Both the position numbers and the translations under genes were made by a program. From Morinoia aosen (lineage: Eukaryota > Arthropoda > Malacostraca > Amphipoda > Talitridae): a DNA stretch of 64,000 nt. The stretch covers positions 63,380,514-63,444,513 of the forward strand of contig CM059557.1 in assembly GCA_030386875.1 (NCBI GenBank), in the 5' to 3' direction. The notes beneath the pieces are model-generated. The model had not been told where the DNA came from, did no database searches, and worked only from the letters and a program-made list of their open reading frames with translations. Shown one piece after another: positions 57,390-64,000 of this stretch (its first letter is position 1; each line of letters opens with the position of its first letter).

Positions 57390-58640
57390 ATGTTATATAC
57401 GCAACCTGTCTTAAATATGTTGGGTCTTAAATATGTTGTAGATTTACGGAATTTAGACAAAAATTAATCACGTAAAATAAAAAATATCATCTAATATGAA
57501 CATAGCTTTCCGTGATTTAGCCAAAAACATATCATGTGATATAAACATACATATTTCGTAACATAGAAATATAGAGAAAGTGTCGCAAAAAATATCAACA
57601 GCGACAAATTATAGCGACACCCAGCAAAATGAATGACAGTGAAACTATACATCAAAACAAGGGAACAATATGTTGTGACAGAGTAGGTTTATTGTAACAA
57701 CGTTAACGTTCAAAAAGGATAACAATTATACAAAAAATATTAACGTGCGTAAATATTATTGTGACAAATTAACAATTTCTGACACAATTATTTATAAGCA
57801 AACTAACAGAGCCATATAGTGTACTACATAATGTATTTTGAAACTATGCATACAAAATTATTTATAATTACAATAAAGAATGAACATCATATGTATCACA
57901 CGTGAACCGGCCCCGTCAGAGTTGTTCTGGGAAATTCCGTTACTTCCTAGTCAGCGGATATTGCATCTTCCACTGACCGGGAAGTAATGGAATGTAGTCC
58001 TACATGTATTATTGTCGGGTGGCATTCAGATTCCCGAAAGTCAAAATCCCAAATGTCGAAATCCCATATATCTAAATCCCAAAAATCAAAATTCCGAATG
58101 CTGTAATCAGGGTTACCAACTGGCATGTACAGTATTTCACTGTCAGATATGGTCGGGAATTAGATATTCGAGATTTTGACTTCTGGAATTTTGACATTCG
58201 GAATTTCAAGGTGAAGCCATTATTTTCAATTTTTTAGTAGAGAAGTATAAAAAAAATTATTTCTCTCGTCAATAGGCGTTTAAAAGATGTTGTTACATCT
58301 TATGACTTTTCGTTACTATTTTTTTCATCTGTTACATTATTTTGAACCTGTGATACTGGCCATATGATGCATTGTTACAAGATTTGATTATTTTTTACAG
58401 AAAATAAACGTCTGTTGCAACATTCTGAGAGTGTTATGCGATTTGAAGCAACGTTAAATTTCTTTGTCTCTGTGACTATATTTTGCTTATGTTATCATTT
58501 TTCAGCGTCGTCACTGGATTTATACTGGATGTTGCTATATTTTGAGCCGCTGTGATTAGTTTTTATTCTGTGTTATATGATTGAGCAAACTGTTGCTATA
58601 TTGTTTTGACGTGTGGTTATAAAAAGAGAAAAGGTTTTGG
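57390..58640. repeat. symmetrical array of short motifs around a palindromic minisatellite
   Basis: The left arm (57390-57880) has irregularly spaced phrases like TTATAGCGACAC, ATTGTAACAACG and TATTGTGACAA. The right arm (58285-58620) has the same kind of phrases in reverse orientation (TGTTGCTATATT, CTGTTACATTAT, TGTTGCAACATT). Between them lie an inverted pair (57934-57958 with 57969-57993, 21 of 25 matching) and a 15-bp minisatellite (58032-58106) with inverted partners (58174-58203). The pattern suggests subterminal binding-site arrays of a DNA element. No target duplication was found. Confidence 0.5.
58032..58106. repeat. 15-bp minisatellite with inverted partner
   Basis: Five units such as TCCCGAAAGTCAAAA and TCCCAAATGTCGAAA. 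Two inverted units follow at 58174-58203 (TTTTGACTTCTGGAA, TTTTGACATTCGGAA). The spacer is 67 bp. Confidence 0.85.
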
Positions 58641-61144
58641 AGTTTCTTAGACACTGAATTTCAGGATTTCTTTATATAAAAATTGAACACTCCGTCAACT
58701 ACTAGTTAAGTTTATTGACGTTGAATACTGCCAAGTAATAGTAATTTTTTTTCTCTCCTGGGAAATTTCTTCAGCCCCATTCGAATCCAGTAACAGCTTT
58801 GAACATTTAATTTTGATAAACACATTTCAACCTTTTGTAAACCTGGACTAAATATAGAGAAAGACTGAAAGCATTCTATTTCATTCTGATGGTCTTTCAC
58901 ATATTCATTATTGTCCTTTTGTTTGTTCTAGGATGTAATTAAGAATATTCCATTTTTGCCGAGCTTTTGAACAAGTTCGAGGAGAGTGCATTGTGTTTAG
59001 CACGAAATGCATTTTGCAGTAATTGAATAATTGATTTCCTGTTAGAATGACAGAGCGCCGGGAGAGTCTCGTGCAGGCATCCCAGACGCTTGAAAAAGGT
59101 GTTTGGAAGTGCAAGAAACCTTTTTTCAAGTTGTTAGCATTCATTGGCAAACCAAGGAAATTTTGTCTTATATTTGATAAAAACTGTTGAGAAGTTCATC
59201 TCGATATCATTTTGTTTGGAAGAATCATGTCACATTAGGGGGAATGAGCAAATGATTGGTCAGATGGCACAGTATTTTAATTCCTAAATTATTAAGCAAA
59301 CACCAGTTTATAAATTTTGATGTACTAGTGAGTAATCTGCTCGAATTGTCTTTTTAACCAGAAAGAAATGATTTCATAAATTCTATAATTTCACTGATTA
59401 AACTCAAACAACCCTGAAGATGTTTATTGGAGTAATGAGACGAGCGAAAAAACGAATATCTAGAGCAAAAACTCAAATCACGAATAACTAAGTTCCTGCT
59501 TCAACCATATACTGGTACCTGAAGATAATAGATAAACAACAAACCTTGTAACATCACAATTAAAGGAAAGATAATTCAGTTTAATACAGCGATTATGAAC
59601 AGTGTAATTACAACATTCACAAAGGTACGAGCAGAGTGGAATTGGACAGCTAAGGGTTAAGATGAACGTGAGAGTTTTTTTCCTTCAAGATATTGAGTAA
59701 CTCTGAATAATTTTCATATTCTGGTAGCATAAAATTTAAATGTTAGTTAATTGTTTCTGCTGCGCTCAAGTAAGCCATGTCTAAAAAAACTTTTCATTTT
59801 CTTCCAGGAGCGTGCACCCTCTTGCAAATCAAATTGCACACAACAATGGTTGATAGTCATTTGTCATAGGTTTTTGACACAAAGAGATGCTGCTCCTTTA
59901 TCGGCTGATATATACCACATAGATATTTCAATTTTGTCTTTTCTGACATCCAAAGCATGTGTTTCCGCGCTCTCAAAGACTCAAGTGCAGAAACCCTCCT
60001 TCGAGAACCCATGGGGAAATGGTCCAAAAATATGCTTATATAATGCGAAATTGGGTTTCAGATATGCACTCGGGCTTACGATTCGGGCTAGAGAGAAACA
60101 CATCAAATAATGGAATGTAATTGATGAGAAAGGTCCCATGGAATTTTTTTAATGATATTCTTTGTTTATTATACTCGGAAATCTGTTTTTACCTGCGTCC
60201 TAAAAATTTTATCTGTGACCGATAAGTTAATAAACGAATAAAAAGTGCTCATGATACAGACTTCATATTTATTCATACTTTCAACAAAGGAATCCGTTTA
60301 ATTCTTCCGTTATGAATGTCTTTTCTTTCTGATGATGAACAGGATATTTGTGTGACGTACTTTTCCATTTTATCAAGTCACTTTAGGATTTCAGCTTTCA
60401 CGACGCCTTGCATAACTACCTCCCCTCATTATAGGCCGTAGAGGCCTTTCTATAGGCGGTGAAAGGTCATGGTGTTAGTGAAACGCGCCTAATTTCTTCC
60501 GTAGCGAAGTTTGAAATTCAGAGGGCTCCGCAGCTCTTAAAGTTTCCTTTAATTTTCATTCTCGAAAATATTTAATTGACAAAATCAACGAAAACATCTA
60601 CGAGTTGACCTGGAAGACTTCTAACGACAAAACGTAGAGCCTAATTCATTATTTTGAAAAACAAGCTCCTTAGCTCTTTCTTTTCATACTCTGGCATGTC
60701 ACCTGCTTCTTTGTTCGTCATTTTGAACAGTGAATTTTGTCGCCGTCTGAGAGTAGACATCCTTCGAATTTTTCACGAGACGTTATGAACGTCTGCGTAT
60801 CGAAGGCTTTAAACCTCAGTTTGGTTAGAGGGTGGAAAAAAATTACAAAGCTGAAACGCACAGAAGAGAGAAATAGAGTACAGAACAAAATAAAAACAGT
60901 GAGTGTTTGTCGCACACGCAGCTACACCAGTGCACCTATGATAATACGGGGGTAATGATGACTACAAATAGCACATTTTCAATTAAATTTTAGTGGAATT
61001 AACGAATGAACACATGAGTTAGGTAGGTGAGAAATCATTACACTCATAAAATGAACACAATGAGCAATGGATAAAATGAAATACCGTTATAGAAAACGTT
61101 AATGAAACGACATGTCAGAAAAAATGCAATAAAATGCACTGCAG
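58641..61144. other. no gene seen
   Basis: AT-rich. The minus frame 58908-59150 (80 codons, FLHFQTPFSSVWDACTRLSR) and the plus frame 59751-60110 (119 codons) are open but resemble nothing that I know. They are probably chance ORFs. Confidence 0.4.
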
Positions 61145-61148
61145 TTAA

Positions 61149-61978
61149 GGGCACCATACACCTTTTAAAACTTTCCTTTTGTTTTTAAGCCAACGCCTAT
61201 GAACTTTAGTAGACTGGTAAAACGCAAGAAAAAATAGAGGTCATCATTAGAAAATTCTCGATTCGCTTCATAGAAAATCAATTACGGCAAAGAAAACAGA
61301 ATTTTGCGGGGTGAACGGCAAACCCTACTCCTATTACAAATTTTGACCTATGATCATGAAGCAAGTGTCATTTGAAAGGTAAACATTTAGACTACAAAAT
61401 CTATATTTAGGCTAAATTTTAAATAAAAATTCTTTGTGCAATTAGGGAAAATTGCCCAAAAAACTCGATTTTTTGGAGTTTGACGGCTTGTCGTTTTTTA
61501 CCTAATTCGACTAACTCAAATTGCTACCTCGAAGCTGTAGCCCTATTATTCATCTCTCAAAAATACATTATCTCGACTCTACCCCAAAAATTGAAGGAGG
61601 AGTAAAATTTGGTACAAGGCAATTTTAGGTTTCTATAGAAGTTATAAAGAAAAGACATTTTCACGCACAAACATTTTTTCTATCAATAAATAAATTGTTT
61701 TGTCTTTATTTTTTTTGTATCTGTGATTAAAAAAGTTTTAAAAGTTTAGTTTTTCATGAAGGAAAAGTGTTTTGTTCAAGAAATAACTTTTTCTTACAAA
61801 AAACATCGCCCCTTCATAACCACTCTACCTCCCATGGTGAGCGTTCTATTGCGTGCACGCCTGTAAAATTTATTTAGGACGTTCAGCACATGTATAGCTT
61901 TAATTTAAAGCAAAATAATTAGCTTAATATAAACAATTTGATATACAAATTTTTGCCCTAAAAAAGGTGTACGTGTCC
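61149..61978. mobile_element. TTAA-flanked inverted-repeat element T3
   Basis: TTAA at 61145-61148 and 61979-61982. The tips GGGCACCATACACCTTTT and (other end) GGACACGTACACCTTTTT differ by one indel and a few bases. 830 bp, no ORF of note. The GG(A/G)CAC start is shared with element T2, and its size class and TTAA target match T1 and T2. Confidence 0.75.
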
Positions 61979-61982
61979 TTAA

Positions 61983-63640
61983 ACTAACCACCAATAATTC
62001 TGAAGGAGAAATAGCGTCTCAAACAATACCTGAAGTTCGCGCCGGTGATTAAAATTCTCACACATAACAAATCAAACAATGAAAAAACCACGATACCCAT
62101 ATATAACAAAACGCATTATGAACACTCTCTATGCTGGATAATATTAAGTTTTAGTTTTCAATGCACAATCATTTCAATAGTTAATATCGCTCCACAGTTA
62201 AAATCGTAATGAACCACATTACGAGTTCACAGTTCTTTCCCATTCGAATTCCACTAGGAAGCTAAGTGTTGCCCATATCTTCTGCGCCGCGTCGCTTGTG
62301 CTGGGCCCAGTGCCGCGTTCGTGTTTGACCACAGCAGACAGGAATAGCATCAGGCCGTTCAGAAAACACATATATATGTTTGCTTTTAAGTCCAAATTTA
62401 CTGACTCTACTTGGATACAATTGGAGATGGGCAAATTATGTCCCATAGAAACTTTACCCCATCTCAATCATTTTTATGGTTTTAATTTGGCTCACAGCTG
62501 AGTAGTCGAGTGAATAACACTAAGACTAAAATTAGGCTTTGTTATATTTAAATCGGAATGTATGAAGTACTGCTCTACTGTACAGGATAAAACAGTTAAC
62601 TCGCTCGTAATTATTGTTTCTAGGGAAATACCGGAACTATAGGCCTAAATTTATTATCTTCACAGAAGTGCATTCAAGCAGCTGCTCTTCAACATATCCA
62701 CCCAATGTGTCCGTAACACCATTGCCAGCAGGGTACTCCTATGCAACTATATTCCAGAGAACATTTAAAATTAACTGGATAATTTGATACGAAAAAATTT
62801 AACATGGTTCACTCTAGAACATAAGAACTAGGACACAGGAGAAAAGTGCAGTGTATCACTTGTGCATCACTTTATCATGTTTGTCTTTAGAACAGGTACC
62901 CTGCAGAGGTCTATTGTAAGCTCTGAGTGACTACAATGTTGTACATCTGAAGAAAAACTCTATAAAGTACATTATTATTTGAGAACAGTAGGTGGGAGGC
63001 TAAGAGCAGTTATTCACAAACAATTTTGTTGAAATCAGGGTAGTGACTAATTTGATTCGATAGAAACGGCAAGACCCTCTCATAACGAATAATAGTACAA
63101 AAGATTTATTGCAAAATTTAAGTCCCTCGTGCAGATCATCAGACTGAATATATTTTTAAAAGATCCAAACCGATGGAAACGGAAATCTTGCACACTGAGA
63201 ATGAAACAAATTTTAGTGCAGTGAGCCATAAAAGTTTTTTCAGTTGCTGGTGATACATGTCTCTTTTCCTAGCGAGGTAATCGGAGATATAGTGGCAGCA
63301 TCTTCCACTTCTACAGAGGCAAAAAGTTCTCTAATATTGGTGGTTTTGTAGAATAACACAACCGCCTTTAACTCTTCTTCTTCCACTTCGATGATGTTGA
63401 AATTATTTCACTTTCATCCGGTACCTGAAAGGTAAAAAAAATAGTGAACTTCTGAAGCTTACAGTTTTCGAATTAGTTTTTGGCTCAAAAAGCACACATT
63501 TCAGTTGTGTTAGTGAGGGTAAAGATTGAAGTCTGTTAGTGCTAATATGATGAAATTGAGACGCAGGTGAGAGAATTTAATAAAAGGGGTCAGTTGTGAA
63601 GAGGGATGATGCTGAATATGAAGCAGTATTGAGATGAATG
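61983..63640. other. no gene; dispersed repeat at 62005-62140
   Basis: 62005-62140 resembles 24018-24190. The minus frame 62219-62467 (82 codons) is open without a recognised family. The rest is AT-rich and unremarkable. Confidence 0.4.
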
Positions 63641-63740
63641 TACACAAGGAGCTCCCGGGACTCGAAATCAGGACTAGAAATTACCGCGCCGGCACGCTAT
63701 CGACTGCGCTATCGATCACCCTAAAAGGTGACTGAAGCAC
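63641..63740 (-). mobile_element. tRNA-derived SINE head, copy 1
   Basis: The minus strand has a Pol III A box TAGCGCAGTCG and a B box in TTTCGAGTCC (one base off the consensus G), 44 nt apart as in a tRNA. The D stem pairs fully, but the anticodon and acceptor stems do not, so it is not a working tRNA. It is nearly identical to the copy at 63899. Confidence 0.75.
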
Positions 63741-63898
63741 AACGACAGCAATGCTAGGCCCAGTGCAGGTACGTGCTGTCCCGACATATATTTTTATTCC
63801 CTATTTTTTCGAGAGTTCACAGTCTAGTAACTCCCAGAAACAGATAATGAATCTGGTACGAGAAGCTGCTGCTTCCACAAATTGAAACGAAATAAATG

Positions 63899-64000
63899 TA
63901 CACAAGGAGCTCCCGGGACTCGAACTCAGGACTAGAAATTACCGCGCCGGCACGCTATCGACTGCGCTATCGATCACCCTAAAAGGTGACCGAAGCACAA
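63899..64000 (-). mobile_element. tRNA-derived SINE head, copy 2
   Basis: The same sequence as copy 1 with the consensus B box GTTCGAGTCC. The offset between copies is 258 bp, which may be the length of the element plus its tail in a tandem pair. The copy reaches the window edge. Confidence 0.75.

Noticed and set aside
63641-64000. Two functional tRNA genes
   Set aside because: The acceptor and anticodon stems do not pair, and no anticodon loop can be drawn.

Overview
The window is AT-rich nuclear DNA from an animal, most likely an insect or other arthropod. That call rests on the repeat types: APE-type LINEs, a Gypsy LTR element, a Penelope-like GIY-YIG fragment, mariner/IS630, hAT and piggyBac-type DNA elements, many short inverted-repeat elements, and a degenerate GGTTA-rich run. 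There are no bacterial operons. I cannot name the species. I found no complete host gene; one ORF ending at a good splice donor (52800-53067) is the best host-exon candidate.

Layout. (1) 62-22206: a 5'-truncated LINE on the minus strand (copy A) is split by a 19,050-bp insertion (278-19327) with inverted ends starting AGGCCCCCTCACACG and a 3-bp TAA duplication. Rejoining the LINE across the insertion matches the uninterrupted LINE copy B at 35.9-40.7 kb. The insertion is packed with further elements: a family of ~545-680 bp inverted-repeat elements (1384-4554), copies of a SINE-like repeat (6331, 7183, 7919, 9055, 12379), a deleted mariner (7972-8560), a TA-flanked IS630/mariner relic holding a piggyBac-type MITE (9659-11031), and two hAT elements almost back to back (13829-16903 and 16928-18921). 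The first hAT holds a TTAA-flanked element; the second holds a third LINE tail.
(2) 22207-29990: a second TTAA-flanked element, a Penelope-like C-terminal relic with inverted ends, tandem duplications and AT microsatellites.
(3) 29990-35670: a broken Gypsy-type LTR retrotransposon on the minus strand. The order is protease, RT, RNase H, a second protease-like domain, integrase, acidic tail. LTRs were not found.
(4) 35700-40715: a Tc1 scrap, then LINE copy B with endonuclease, RT and a 1.7-kb 3' UTR.
(5) 40716-53150: a direct repeat around a GC-rich block, a higher-order minisatellite, an L2/CR1-like LINE fragment (44340-45142), then mostly featureless DNA and the candidate exon.
(6) 53154-55000: an IS630/mariner element whose transposase gene is split by a 533-bp inverted-repeat element.
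(7) 55003-64000: GC-rich 48-bp repeats, a symmetrical array of short motifs (57390-58640), a third TTAA-flanked element (61149-61978) and two tRNA-like SINE heads at the right end.

The window reads as a transposon graveyard whose nesting gives a partial time order: LINE A first, then the TAA-flanked insertion, then the hATs and other elements inside it, then the elements inside those. All transposase and polymerase genes seen are broken.
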